From Ostrinia nubilalis (lineage: Eukaryota; Arthropoda; Insecta; Lepidoptera; Crambidae), in contig NC_087108.1 of NCBI RefSeq assembly GCF_963855985.1, forward strand, positions 12,666,001-12,730,000: a stretch of 64,000 bases of DNA, read 5' to 3'. Shown one piece after another: positions 33,655 through 47,559 of this stretch (position 1 is the stretch's first letter; each line of letters begins with the position of its first letter). The position numbers and the translations under genes are program-made. The notes beneath the pieces were generated by a model. The model did not search any database and was not told where the DNA came from. It saw nothing but the letters and a program-made list of their open reading frames with translations.

Positions 33655-36310
33655 TCAACAAATAAACTTGGAAATCGCTCGTTCGATTAAAATTTCAGAA
33701 CCCTTTTTACATAGTTAATGAGCGTTCATTTAATTGGAGCTAGAACAAAATATCTGTTCCCGTCCTCTTTATGACGTCATATTTGCGTACGCTTGCATAC
33801 GGGCGATAAGATTTAGAGATTCTGGATGCGCTTCTGTAATTTGTTATTCTTTGCTGTAATTGGTTACCAGAAAAGTTATGTCAGATTTTCTAAAGGAATC
33901 TAGACTTTTATACTTGAAAATAGAGCGGTTTTTATGAAATTTACGTAATTATTTGAGTGAAGACTCAATGCGTGCTATATGATATAGCAATTTCCAAACA
34001 AATAGCAAGTTTCAGTCATTGATGTATGAAAATATTTTTATACTAATCAATCATGTAATGTATTTTAATTAGTCATATACAAAATGTCTCTTCCATGCAC
34101 ATATCTTCGAACCTGTGTCTACAGCGCCCCTTCCATTCTATTTGAACAATTCCTTAATGCTTTATTTCGTTTGCTTACTCTAATTAGAAAACTGGGACTA
34201 ATGACTGATATCGAGTTCGCCGTGTGTCTGTGCTGTTTGAACATTACTGTAATTCGTTTATGCTGTCTTAACCCCATGGCAATAAAGAGGTTTGAGTCTT
34301 TTTCTAAAAAAATAAAAAGAAAAATCAACCAGCTGCATGTAACGTTCGAAAATGAACTCCGAATCAAAGGGCAAAGGAATCAAACGATTTAACCCATCGA
34401 CGTAACTTTGAACGCCGAAATCGAAATTAAAAAGACAACCGCAAACGAACAAGGACCAACTTGTATACCAATAACACTTGAAATGGTAACTTCGCGTTTG
34501 CCTCTCCGCCAGCATCAAAAACTTGTCAAAGACACAATAAAAATACGGGGGCGCGATTGATCGCGTTCCGGCGCGCGTTCCGGAACGTTCCGATGCGTTC
34601 CGGCCCGCGTCCGGGATGTGTTCCGATTCCGGGCGTTCCGGAGATTGACGAAATCAAAGGAGTAAAGCGGGGCGAAGATTTGACTTTTGTTTGTGATGTG
34701 CGCAAGTTAGCGAAGACGTATTTAAGGGTTATAGATCTATAGACATGTTCCGAATTTGAATATTCAATTGCTTTAGGCAACCGTTCTATATTTGAATTTA
34801 TCAAAACAATCCAATCATTTTTTAAATGCGTTGGAAACTTTTTACTCTAAAGCCGTTCACCGCACTAATTTCTTCGAAAAAAATATCAATAGTTTAGTAT
34901 TTTTCTGCAGCCAGCTATAAAATAAATGCTATAAAATGTTAGTGCTTTCACTTAACATAAAATAGTGTTTCGTCTAACAATTTTAAATCCATTCTAATTG
35001 AACCCGTGACATTCTTCCGACGTTTGTAACGGCCAGGGCAATAAATACGGCGGACTGGCCAGAAAGAAATTCGGAATTCGAACAAAGCGTGTCTATGCTG
35101 GACTGAATTAAAATAATTACATGACCGCGCGCATCGCTACATCAGCTGTTTTAAAGCTATTAGATTGGCCGGAGAATTGCGCTTGGAAATAAATGCACAG
35201 ACGTTGAAATATTATTTTTAATTTGGTTTTGAACAGAATACTATCTTGATTAGATAAAATACATTGATTTGTTCTTAATGTTGGACTATGGTGAAGTGTC
35301 ACATTGACAGGAGCGGGCTATCACAAATGGGTTTTTCGAATCCGATGTTCCGAATCGTTGCACTCTATCGCATACTAGCTTTTGCTAGACCTAGCCATAG
35401 ACTAAGAAATAAAAATGTAAGTTCCAAAAACTATTATTCAAGCCACAACGCTCCACCCCGTGCTTTTAATTGCACACCAAAACAATATTTTACCGCGGCT
35501 GCGATTTTTGCGCGCCATCGCGCCGTTACTCAAAATAATCAGCTGTTGATCTCCGCCATGATGCATTGGCCCGACTTTGAATTTAGAGTTTTTATTCTGG
35601 AAGTGACGTCATTCGAATAATTGCGGCATTTTGAGGCTCGGATTGTGATGTATGTGTGACGTCACTATTTCAGCACTGAATCTTTCCTCGACTGAGTAAT
35701 TTTTTGCAACTTAAAAAGAAAAAGAAAAATTCAATTTTAGAATAGGATACTAAAACAATGGCTGGAAAAGTTAGGAACATAAAGCCGCTACGGATTTTAA
35801 AATAAATAGTGCTGCTTAAAATTCATAGTCACTGATAAAATCGATCGTAGCGCTGACTAACTTTCGTAGCAAGGCCAGCCGAAACCGTAGCGAAATATCT
35901 TTCTACGAATTTTGTTCAATTTACTACGTTTTTTCGGACATAAACCTTCTTCATTTGAATTCAAATTCATTCTTCTTTTTAATATAACAACTCTTGACTA
36001 CACATGCTTTGCAAAAAAAAACAAAGGAACTATTCTAAATTTGAATTTTTAAACTCGGTAACTTTCGTTTGTCAATCTAAAACCACAGGCTAGTTCAAAC
36101 TTCCAGTACCCAACTAGGGGCTGAATCAACTTGACAACCATCCCAATAGTCCAATACCGAACTATCGCCGCGAGTTATACCGCAACAGAACCAAGTTTTC
36201 CTTTCGGTTTTATAACAGCGATAGACAAGCCATAAATGAGCTCCGCAACTTATAATTGCTTCATTTCGCAGACGGAACAATTGCATTCTGTTGTCTAAGC
36301 GCGCTATCCC
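33655..36310. other. Intron sequence, mostly unrecognised
   Basis: It contains overlapping open frames at 34084-34518 on both strands without any protein signature or splice context, and a GC-rich minisatellite at 34561-34648. No gene is supported. Confidence 0.45.
34561..34648 (+). repeat. Irregular GCGTTCCGG minisatellite
   Basis: GTTCCG recurs at least six times within 90 bases (for example GCGTTCCGGCGCGCGTTCCG), spaced irregularly by 10-20 bases. Confidence 0.6.
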
Positions 36311-36315
36311 TACTA

Positions 36316-36548
36316 TCCCTACTAATATTATAAATGCGAAAGTAACTCTGTCTGTCTGTCTGTCTGTTACGCTTTCACGCCTAAACCACTGAACTAATTT
36401 TGATGAAATTTGGCATAGAGATAGTTTGAATTCCGGGAACGGACATAGGATAGTTTTTATCCCGGTTTTTGAAACAGGGACGCGCGCGATAAAGTTTTTC
36501 TGTGACAGACAAAATTCCACGCGGGCGAAGCCGCGGGCGGTAAGCTAG
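36316..36548 (+). mobile_element. Non-autonomous Helitron-like element
   Basis: It starts TCCCTACTAATATTATAAAT after an A. It ends with the GC-rich hairpin region ACGCGGGCGAAGCCGCGGGC and then CTAG, before a T. A 5' TC, a 3' hairpin, a CTAG end and insertion between A and T are Helitron hallmarks. It includes a CTGT microsatellite near 36347-36366. No Rep/helicase is encoded. Confidence 0.8.
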
Positions 36549-36549
36549 T

Positions 36550-39340
36550 GAATTGATAAAATTGCCACAAGCTAGTCTTTCTCTTTTTAATCTAAACTGT
36601 TTAATTGGTTTTGCCGTTCGTTAAAATAGTTAATTTTTCATTTAATTGAATCACCAAGTTGTTATAATTAAGTAAATAAAAATTATTTTACGTCGCGTTA
36701 AGTAAGACCCGTGTCTTACTATTTTAAAATTATTTTCTATTAGGTCTTTGATTAAATCTCAGAAAACCGTTTAAAAATGCCTACTTTTAACTCAAATTCG
36801 AATATTAAAACTTGTTACTGGCCAACAACGATGAAAGTTTATTAATCGCTCCATAGAGTTTTTATCGGCATAATTAAAAAGTCTAAACGTCAGTCTGCGT
36901 TTAAAAAGTAGTATTAATTGAAATGATTGCCAGCATTACGGGGAATCGGCGATAAAGTGCATAGACAAGCTTTTGCCGCGACCGACGCACACAGGTGAAA
37001 TTTGCTCAAAAGTTGGCCAAAATTACGTTAAGTGTGTTTATGCCTATATATTGCTGTAGTCTGTCTAAAATAATAGTTTAAAGGTGATTTAAAAAGAAAA
37101 AGTAACAAATGTTTTCATTGATGTATTTAGTCTTACTAATAATTTGTTAAAAATTTGATAAATTTTTAAAAATACAATTACGATGCAGAAGTTATTTTTG
37201 GTTCTTTTAAAAGTTTTATTACATCTTAAGGATAGGGAATACTAATGGAATGCTATTCTGGGAACTGCCTGAAAACATATTATGAGTATTTTTAAAATTC
37301 ATAAAAATTGTCAGTTTTGCAATATTTTGTTTAGGTGACGCAGTTTGACGCAGCTAATTTTGGTGTCATATGAAAGCCATAGATATGTTCTTTCGAAATA
37401 TGTAAAAGAAACGGGTTGATCGCGCTTGATCATGAACTTTTTCACTGTTTAAAAAAAATAAACTCTTAAAATATAGACTTCTATTCAAACCTATATATCT
37501 ATAACATAGTAAGTAATGTAGACTGTTTAGTAATACAGAAATAATAAACTAACCTGGAAGTATAGAATCCATATGTTTTATACCAAATATCAACTAAATA
37601 AAAGTTAAAAGTTGTTGTTAAACAAGAGCTAAAAATTATAAAAATTACTCAACAAGAAAAACTGTTTAAATCAAATGTTGTGGGTATCTGGATAAAAAGT
37701 GTTAAACTTTTTAAATATCATTTATAGATGGCGCCATATGTCTTGTTCCTATATTAGGTTACTAATTTAGAATCGGAGTAACTTTGCTTTTTTTAATTTT
37801 GGCCACAAATTACGTACATTTCACCTGTGTGCGACGTCGGCGGGCATCATATTTGCAAATGTCAAAACTGTCGCAAACACCCGGAGTGCTTATCAACACA
37901 ATACACCGCCATTAATTTTTACAATTTGCATGGCGCATCGACGCGACACCTGATTGATACAGCGTTGTCAATCTCGCTAATGTCCTGTAAAAGCCCTGAA
38001 TATTTATGAATTGCACGTTTTACAATTAAAACGACCGAAAGCGCTTTTTAATTCGGATAGACGACAAACGTCAGAATGTGAAATCTCTTTTTCGCTGCAG
38101 TCGTGTCCGTCTGTTCAATCATTCACGTCATTTATCATTTTTGGCCGAAATGAAACGGGCCCGTCAAACTAGATAGATACGTTAAAAGGAAAAACGCGCG
38201 TAGGAGCTTTCGGAGCGTCTTTTTGTTTGGCGCAGGAGCGGAGTGGCAGAGACGGCGTGGAGTTTCGACAGCTCTGGAATCCGCGGCCTTTCCAAATCGG
38301 CCGGTTATTACGGCTTCCCGCCAATCCGCTCCGGACGACCTCATGTTTGAGCAGTTTGACAGCTCGCCGACGTGACTCTACTTCCCGACGGCAAAATGCA
38401 GTATTATGCCTTTTTTATTCGTCCACTTGTCTTTCATCACTTCTTTTGTGATTGAGCCCTGAATTTGTGACGACGCATTGTCGAGCGGATTGGATCAGTT
38501 TTGTTACTTTATTAGTTGGCAAATTTTAGACTATTGACTTTGACGGTTGTCGTGCATTGTCCGCTCGTGGACGCTTTTTTCCTTTGACCGTTTCCGTAAG
38601 TTGGTAGCCCTGCTCGTCCAAAGAAACAAGGAATAATAAACGCGTGCCCAAACAAAAATGGCTGAATATTTTAATGAATGTCTGCTATACAGAAGGGTGT
38701 TTAAGCAGCGTGGGCTAAGGATGACCGCACTGCGAAAGCGATGATAATGGAAGCTAGACGACATACTCTTGCAAACTCTTTAATAATAATCATGTAACTT
38801 GTGGCAAAAACAAAACGTCTAAACCTTTGTCTATAGGTGCAGATTAAAAAATTAAAAGCATTCCATTTTCAGCGTGAATGTCTTTGCCTGAAAAGAAAAC
38901 TAAAGTCGAAGGCGGTACACTTATACCACAAGTCGTCGTCGCCTCGAACCGATATCGCTCCGGCTGGAACTCGAACGCAATCTCGGAGGAATATCATACG
39001 AAATGAACATAAATCGACGGAAAAAAGAGGAGCGTGTGCGGGCAAGTTATTGCGGACGGTTTTAATCTCTCCTCTATGAAGATTGGGGCCTCTGGAAAGT
39101 TCTATTCATTCTGTATCGCGTCCTTTGATACGTATACGACGATGCATTTAAAATTAGCGTTCGATATTTGATGTTTGCGTTTAGAAAAGCTATTTGTGTT
39201 GAGTGCCTTAATAGGATTCCTGTTCAGAGGTTTTCTTTGCAGTGCATCGCAAACTAATTTTAATTGAATTTTTTGGTGCTTGTAGACGTTCTGTTGTCTA
39301 GTTTTAGTTATTATCTTGCTGTGTACCTACTTGCATCGAA
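36550..39340. other. Intron sequence, nothing recognised
   Basis: The first 1.4 kb is AT-rich. From about 38060 to 39080 the base composition is more balanced, with several open frames. It could hold a regulatory element, but no motif proves it. Confidence 0.45.
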
Positions 39341-39350
39341 TAAATATTTT

Positions 39351-39382
<32 letters not shown>
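39351..39382. repeat. CTTT microsatellite
   Basis: About eight tandem CTTT units following a GAATAAATATTTT sequence like that at the 3' ends of other repeats here. Confidence 0.9.
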
Positions 39383-40387
39383 TTAAGTTTCGACGACAAA
39401 GAGTTTTTCGTTTTAAAATTTTTATTGACTTTTTCGTATTCTGTAACGTACTTTATTCCTTTCTCTACAAAACAGATCTATCAATGTCTATGTCTTAAGC
39501 TGACAAAAATGACATAGAGAAAGAAATTCGTTTCAGTAAAAGCTCTATGGCCTGAACAATACCTATCTTCCATGCCACCATTCTTTTACTACAAACTGAA
39601 GCTAAAACTAGGAACTAAAAGCACTGCAATCGAAGTGGCTGATAAACCCCCGGAGACATCAGGGGAATTTATTGCACCTTCGCGCCATTTGCATTTCAAG
39701 GCATCTACCGCGAAAAGAATGTAATGTATGGAAAAATATTATCTGAGGCGGATGACGCGGAAAGCTTTTTGCAGTTTGAGTGCGCGTGTGGTTCAAGAAA
39801 ACAGTAATAGATGGCGTTAGTGGAACTTTTTAAATCACAGACTATATTAATGCAAAATGATAGGTCGGTACAACATGAAGTGCTCTCTGTGGCCGTAATC
39901 CCACACGACGCCATAAGAAAAAAAAGAAGAAGAATGTATCCTATAAATTCAAAAATCTAATCTGGTCAACTATGTCCTTTCGAATCGCATTTTCACTCTC
40001 ACTTACGTAATTGTATTTCGAGATCTAATAAACTCACAAGGCCTCCCGAACCCAAAAGTTAAATAGCCTTCAGTCCACTGTTTCCCCATTTATCCCATCA
40101 TCGGGAATCTCTTCCCCAAAATAAAGAGGGTAGGGTCCGAATCGTCACACGTCGCGGACTCCAAAAAGGTAGTAATTAAACTAAAAATGCGGTTCGGGCC
40201 TTCAATAAAAACCTGCGAGTGTGACGGCCGAAACATAATTGTCCATAGTAATGATTGTAGGTAATTGGAGGTCACCCTTTAACCCTAGCGAGAAGACGCC
40301 CTAAGGGTGAAAGCTTAGTGGCTGGCTGTAGCGGAATTCGTTGCCAAACGTAGATTAGACAACCTAGACTACCTGTTAAATCAAATC

Positions 40388-40520
40388 AAAAATATTTATT
40401 CAACTTTGTTATTTATTTTGGCACTTATAAACTTTACACTTTACATGTCTCCTTAACTTTTGAGCCTTACTAGCGCTTCTAGACAAGTATATTATTATGG
40501 CAAGTGCTGAGAAGAAACGC
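40388..40520 (-). repeat. Dispersed repeat (AATATTTATTCA...ACATGTCTCC family)
   Basis: AAAATATTTATTCAACTTT, TTACATGTCTCCTTA and GCAAGTGCTGAGAAGAAACG mirror 52758-52927 in the opposite orientation. It is probably the same family as 33290-33410 and 11190-11320. Confidence 0.55.
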
Positions 40521-43500
40521 CGGATCAAACTTCCTTGCAATGAGTCCGCCAAAACAGAATAGAAAGCCTTCTTAATCCTTATACTAAGAAGCATTGTATG
40601 CTCATAGATTCCAAGTCTAGCTTTAATAGTTTTCTTTAACAAATTATATGCGTCTATGAAACATAAATACTTATACTTAGCTAATTAAAACCCTTACAAT
40701 GTTGTTGTATCGTTGAAAGAATCGTTATTGAGACTTGTTGTTCTGGGTCGTATACTTTTAGTGCTAAAGATAATGTTTTTCATCTATAAACCGAGCGTGT
40801 GTAAAACACATAACGCGTTACTTTCTTGGCATGCAGATATCTATTGTTAGTTTATACTCCTTCGGCCGATGAAGACATTTTATGGACGTTTTATTTTCTA
40901 GTAAGTAGTAAAACATATAAAGGTTATCTTTACAGTTTGCGTCATGGCATTGTTCAAAAGAAATGGCTTGAAAAATTAAATAAGTGTTCATTGTACTCCT
41001 TTAAACTTGAAATGTACCCAAAGTAAAAAAAAAACTAAACCCGCTAGTTCTTATAAAGCTGTGGCCGAAAACTTAACTTGGTCCCAAAATCCGCTTCTCT
41101 TATGCAACATATCGCACCCCCAGTGGTCAGGGCTCCCGAATTAAGACAATAAAGGGTGGGTACACTCGCCCGCACTTCGTTTTGGCTAATACTTTTTACG
41201 GCGCGGACTGTACTATTAGGACACGGTCTGGTTCCGTGTTTACACTGAAATTACTCGCGATTATTGGACGCAATTAGTGTTGGATTGGACATTGGACTGT
41301 AAAAGTTAAGGACTTCAAATGGGGTGGTGTTTAAGTGCCCTTTTGAGTGACGTAGCAACTACAAAACGTTTTGACAGAATCTGGCTCAATTAGGTAGGCA
41401 CATTTTAAGTACATTTTATTAAATCACCTGACAAATAAATAATACAACCTTGGCTGATTCATTTGACGCTAGTAAGGCAGTAAAAAACTTACGTGGCATT
41501 TCTAGAATCACAATTAATTACAGTAATAACAATATATTTTTAAATAACCGCTGATACTGAGTATAGCAATAATAATAAACTTTACAGCGCTATTCAGGGA
41601 TCAAAATTTAATGAATAGATAATTTTGATTTATGACAATATTTTCCGTCTTTCATGTCAAATATTCAAGGCCTCGTCAAACCGACAATATTTGCTGTAGC
41701 ATCATTGTATCACTGATGTGTACAAAAGATATCGGTGTCAAGGAACAAAACGCTGCCGAGATATATTGGGCTTTACGCTCCGGCAATAACAATCAAATCT
41801 AATTAACAAGATGACTAATTAGTGTTTTTTAATAATTGGTAGGTATACACTTCAGCGCTCGGGCTTAAGAGTCATAGTTGTTTGGCTGAACACGCTGGCG
41901 GAAACGTCCTCTACGTGAAAATCAAAGATCATCTGTCATTAGCGTGACGTCATGGAGCAAAAAACGCTATAAAATAGACTACATTCTCATTAATCTTATT
42001 CGTCTGGAGCAACCAATAAAATTATATCATCGAAATAAATGAACATCAGTCTCACGATACACTGAGCTTGGGAAACCGAATGTTTTTATAGTATTTATAG
42101 TATTTTGTCAGCCAAAAGGCAGTGCTAAAACCAAAAGAACAAACACTATTCCTTAAAATAATAGACATTTACGTATTAAAATGTACATTTCAAACTGATA
42201 ATAAGCTTTTGTCAAATCAATACGTAAAGAAAAAACTTCAATCGCACCTGAATCGTAGCTACATCTCTAAAAGATGACGAATCCCGCGTTAGTTGATAAA
42301 AGCTCATAGATATAGATCAAAACCTCGGTATTACAATAGCAAATGATCTTAAACTGGCGAGTTTAATAAAGTACTTCAATCTAGGCCATGAAGCGCTATT
42401 GACGGGTATAATACTAGATGGACAACCATCGGCGGGGCCGCTTCCGTCGCATCCATCTTGCGATACCATCTTCACGCGCGGGCGCATCACACCTGCACAA
42501 TTGATATCTTCCGAAGGCCGGCAAATAATACCTCTCGTAGGGCTGCCAGAGGTTTTGCAATAAAGCAAATTGCTCACAGAGAAGAATGGAACGAAGTTTA
42601 TTGTATGATGTTACAACACTGTTTGCTCTAAATGCAAGATAGCACACAGTGTGAAAAAAAAATGCAAAGATATAAACCAAAATAAATAATCATTGAAGAA
42701 GAAGCTATAAAAAAGTAACTAAAACTTTTTAAATATAGACAAATCTGTCAATCTATGCCTTCTCTGAAATCATAGGAGTAAAATTTTCTGAAATTAATCA
42801 TGTTTACGATAAAACTCTTGCAAGTGACTAAAGAATAAGTTTAACCAATCGAATGTCCGGTCCGTATTTTTTGCTACCGTGCAATGTATATTTTTATGTT
42901 CCCTAAATAAACTGTTCATCGCCTATTAAACTTTTTCAACACGCATGATTCACGAATTCGAAAAACATTACCTACCTACTTTAGCCTAACGATTTTTGAA
43001 GAATTTTCCTGGCCGCGCACAAAAAAATAAAAAACGCGTTTCCTCCGAACAGGTGTCAGCCCTAACAACTACACATCCTCTATTACAACGGCGCAAGGTC
43101 GAGTATGGAATGACGTGTGATCTTGAAATCGTTTCTTTATGTATTTTATGAATAGATCGTCAATTGTCGAACGGAAACGTGAACCTCAAATTACTGTTTT
43201 TGTTCTGTCCCATTAGCGAATACTGATATCAGTCGGTTTGTCTGTGTCGCAGTCAGTTTAAAACAGCCCAAATCACTTAGGTTAGTAAAACTGGATTTGG
43301 ATGTTTTATGAGTTGTTTTATTATTGAAATGTTTGCTATTCTTGTCTGAACATTCAATGAAAAATCTCAGTTTATTTTGCCTCAATTTTCGTCTTAAGGC
43401 CGGGTAGCAGAGAAAATGGCGAAAATGAGGTTTTCATTTTTCATTTTTGAGGTACTAAACAGTAAAATTAAAGGCTAAGATTTTTATTGGGCATAGTTGA

Positions 43501-44100
43501 GGATATTTTCTAGGGCTATTAACGGATGGAAACACGATTTGATGAAGTTGACTCGATAGAATAAATTCCCAAAGTTACCTCTATTCGTTTTCTATTTATG
43601 GTTTTATTTTTAAAATAAGCGATTTGAGATTCTAAATCTTTTACTAAACTAAAGTTCAGAAATAACTTGAGGGCTTTTAACGGATGAAATTTTTATATTG
43701 CGTCTTATTTAGTTACTATGTTAAAAAATGTGGAAAAAATCGTCCATGACGGCTTGGACAATCTCAATCAGTCGCGCGGTGGCGCTTACGGAGGACGGAC
43801 GCGTGTCAGTTTTTTGGCCGTGACAGTTCGCGATTTGACAATATTTTTGACAATGATGACTTTGATGAGTCACAGTATAATAATATCAGTGTTACTGGAG
43901 AAAGCTTAAATTTTTGATAATTAAGAATTATCAATTTTGTCTACCTATTGAAATTTAAATCGTTCGCATCCTTTTAAACGAAGACTCTACTCATGATACA
44001 TAGTACATTCCTCAAATATGAGACAAAACCAATGAGTTAAAATTACATTTTAATAGTACCTACATACAATCGTCTTACACTCTTTAGAAGAGCACACTGA
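40521..44100. other. Intron sequence, nothing recognised
   Basis: AT-rich sequence with short chance open frames only (for example 42317-42680 minus, 43718-43909 plus). Confidence 0.5.
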
Positions 44101-44111
44101 CACAAATAAAT

Positions 44112-44930
44112 AATAAAAAATACTGTCTAAGGTCTGTAGCTAAAGGTCTAAGCTGTAAGATAGAAGAATCTTCTAGCCAAAAAGATGGCAGATGCAGCAG
44201 ATGTCAACGGATTTAAAACTGGAGTTCATGTGACTCCTTGTAGATTTGAGTGTCTAGAGCGTCCCTTCCTCCACCATGCGTAAGAATTTTCACAAAAATA
44301 CTGTCTAAGGTCTGTAGCTAAAGGTCTACGCTGCAAGATGGAAGAATCTTCTAACCAAAAAGATGGCAGATGCAGCAGATGTCAACGGATTTAAAACTGG
44401 AGTTGATGTGACTCCTTGTAGACTTGAGTGTCTAGAGCGTCCCTTCCTCCACCATGCGTAAGAATGTTTCAAAAATACTGTCTAAGGTCTGTAGCTAAAG
44501 GTCTAAGCTGCAAGATAGAAGAAGCTTCTAGCCAAAAAGATGGCAGATGCAGCAGATGTCAACGGATTTAAAACTGGAGTTCATGTGACTCCTTGTAGAT
44601 TTGAGTGTCTAGAGCGTCCCTTCCTCCACCATGCGTAAGAATTTTCACAAAAATACTGTCTAAGGTCTGTAGCTAAAGGTCTACGCTGCAAGATGGAAGA
44701 ATCTTCTAACCAAAAAGATGGCAGATGCAGCAGATGTCAACGGATTTAAAACTGGAGTTGATGTGACTCCTTGTAGACTTGAGTGTCTAGAGCGTCCCTT
44801 CCTCCACCATGCGTAAGAATGTTTCAAAAATACTGTCTAAGGTCTGTAGCTAAAGGTCTAAGCTGCAAGATAGAAGAAGCTTCTAGCCAAAAAGATGGCA
44901 GATGCAGCATATATCAACGGATTTAAGACT
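44112..44930 (+). repeat. 177/178-bp satellite with dimeric higher-order pattern
   Basis: TACTGTCTAAGGTCTGTAGC starts at 44121, 44299, 44476, 44654 and 44831. Units 1, 3 and 5 share one set of variants (CTAAGCTG, AGATAGAAGAA, and in 1 and 3 AGTTCATGTG and GTAGATTTGAG). Units 2 and 4 share another (CTACGCTGCAAGATGGAAG, TCTTCTAACC, AGTTGATGTG, GTAGACTTGAG). The array is thus A-B-A-B-A, expanded as a 355-bp dimer. The fifth unit is truncated. Confidence 0.95.
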
Positions 44931-47559
44931 GTCATCCTCTCATTGTTATCTGTAATGTAAATTATTTTTAAAATGTATTTAAAAAATAAAATGTTCGTTT
45001 TATTATTTCAAAAATCTGACCTCTCAACTCAACTACACTACACAAACACCTTTGTTCGCAACTGTACTGACGAAACCTCGATATTATACCGTTCATTTAA
45101 GATGGCAAGCCTTATGTATGAAACGGTCGCTTTTTTGTAACCTTTATAATTTGGTCGGCTTATAGAAGAATTCCTGATATTTTTTTGCAGTTCGATAACT
45201 TTCTTATAAGTCGTAATATAAAGCTGAAATTAACAGGATAGCTTATTCAAGGAACATTTTAATTTGTCCATTGTATGCCATGTTCCCTTGTTATAAGGGA
45301 ATCGCGTATTCGGCCACGAAAGTAAGACTGTTAAAATAAATTAGATTTCTTGAAATCTCTCTTTTGCGCAAAGCCACATCATTTATATTTACTGTGGCTA
45401 TAAAGGTGTACCAGGGGTACATGCTACACCTTTTTATTCGATTGTAAGAGTACTGGTTTACTCACAAATCCGTTTTATCTGATTTTCGAAATCTTTTAAT
45501 TACACTGGTGTTTATCATTCAAAGCAATGACTAATGTTTGAACTAATTTGGACATATCAAGGTCTGTCATTGGTATTTTTTTCAAACTTCTGCGTTGAGC
45601 CATTTACGAAATCTGGGACATCACAAAACATTACCCCAGCAAAATTCTAAATAACTTGAGAACCGGAACACGAACAAATTTTACTATTCGTGGACAAATT
45701 ACTACGCAACAAGAGTATAGATCCATGTATTTGGTTCCGGGATAGAACGACTTTCAAAAAAAAAATTTGCCAGGGTAATGTTTGAAACGTTACCCCAGCA
45801 AAATCTGTTTTTTCCTAATAACTTTAAAACTATAATTTGAACGAATTTTGCTATTAGTGGACAAATTTCTGCTCACGATGGACTAATTATCTGCTATACT
45901 CTCGACTCTCTAAAGCACAACATTTATAAAAATTTTGCAACATTTAAAAACCGTGTGTGATGCTCATTGCTCATAGTGATTTTCGATACAGAGCCCCGTA
46001 CATACGTTATACATAAATTATGGAAAGAAAACACCCAGACCAATACAAACAAATATGTATGCAATTTTAGTATGACATTTTTATTTATTAATAAACAAAA
46101 AGACTGAACAAAATTGATGCGTGTATCTACTGATTAATGTAATTAACCATCTCGCAAAGTTTCGTGAATTGCAACAACTATAATTTATTATCCAAGCTCT
46201 AAATAATCGCTACTACGAGTAACTGATCATCAAATGTTTTTCCAATCGCTCAAGCTCCCGAGGATCTACCGATAGGTCGGGTGACGTAATCTTGAAATTC
46301 TTTTAGCCGGCGCGGTACTTCCGGAAGGTCGGGTGACGCCACGCCTCTTTGAACCGTGTTTACTTTGGCAGTTATATTCTATATTTCTTCGATTCTAAAA
46401 TATATTCCCAAAATTTTTGAAAGTTGTTTTAATTTGTATCACTTGGATATGATTTGTATTAGAAAGTGCTGTGAGTGTGACGCTTGAACGGAAGGAAGTC
46501 AACCTAACCTAACCAACTGCGTATTTCTAAACTGCGTATTTCTATACTGTGTAGCCGCGAGAGCTCTTTGGCGCGCTGTCTTCGGCGAAGTATTGCGCGC
46601 GCAGATTTTGACAGCGCGAAATACCTACTTTAGCAGAAATACCAAGCCTTAAAATGTACACTAAACTTAGCTTCACGCCTCCATGTTAAATTAAGAATAT
46701 CAAATTATTTTACATCCATAATTCGAGTTGACAGTTTAAAGAAAAGCAATTATTTGCAGATCGTTCGTGTTCAAGGAATTGTTATCGTAGATAGAAATTA
46801 ACGAAATAATTCCATTGTAAACTAATCAGTGCTATCTCAATACCGCAGTGTATGATGGAAATATATTCAGTAAATACTTTTCTTGTTGCTATATTTATTA
46901 ATCGACTTGTATTTGCTTAAGCGTCAAAATTTTCAGACATTCTCGTGGCTAATTAACTTGATATATTCATAACTACTAGATAATACTAAATAATAGTTAT
47001 CTAGCTAACCTACAATCAAGTCTTGACTAAACTCAAACAATGATAAAAATGTCAGAGGTGGATTCAGTTGGACATATTTCCATGGTAAGGATCCAACCCA
47101 CAACTACACTCATTATTGGGTTTGAAAATGAGTCTTCTTCCTCTAATTTCAGTATGTCTATACACTGACGCATTTTATTATTAGTCGCCATTTTAAACAT
47201 AATTTATCCTTATGTTTATTGCATTAAAGTCGAAAATCTGGGAATTCTAGAGCTGATACCTACTTAAGTAAATCTTTTTAGCTTTTATAATTGGTTTTCC
47301 CATTATTATCAGAATTATAATTAGGGTGATTAGACATTTTAATTAACTTATAATCTGAGATTTCAGCGAACAAAAATTACGCTTAACTGTAAGGTAATTT
47401 GTTATTTCCGCGATATTTATTATTATTTCACACGGTATGATGTTTGCCGGTCACACGTGTGTCAAGATTTGCCAACATTTTTGTACAAATGTTTTTCGGA
47501 AAGTTTTAGTTTGCATTTTCAACTTCCCATAACGCATTCCGGAAATATTTTGGAAGAGC
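44931..47559. other. Intron sequence with minor repeats
   Basis: Apart from a repeat at 45620-45865, it contains only weak hairpins and a TAACCTAACCTAACC-like run near 46500. A 46480-46625 stretch is GC-richer (GCGCGCTGTCTTCGGCGAAG). No gene was found. Confidence 0.45.
45620..45865. repeat. Diverged duplication with ATTACCCCAGCAAAAT
   Basis: TTACCCCAGCAAAAT occurs at about 45631 and 45791. Each copy is followed by ACTT-A-AAC and by GAA(C/T)AAATTTT-like sequence and TGGACAAATT. GGGTAATGTTT at 45773 is an inverted form of the first ACATTACCC. It may be an old TIR element. Confidence 0.4.

Noticed and set aside
33394..33718. Open frames spanning the N run
   Set aside because: They exist only because Ns contain no stop codons.
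34084..34518. Overlapping open frames on both strands
   Set aside because: Low-complexity composition, no motif, no splice sites. Likely chance.
38060..39080. Possible alternative promoter or 5' exon of the host gene
   Set aside because: More balanced base composition only. No convincing start, donor site or conserved peptide.
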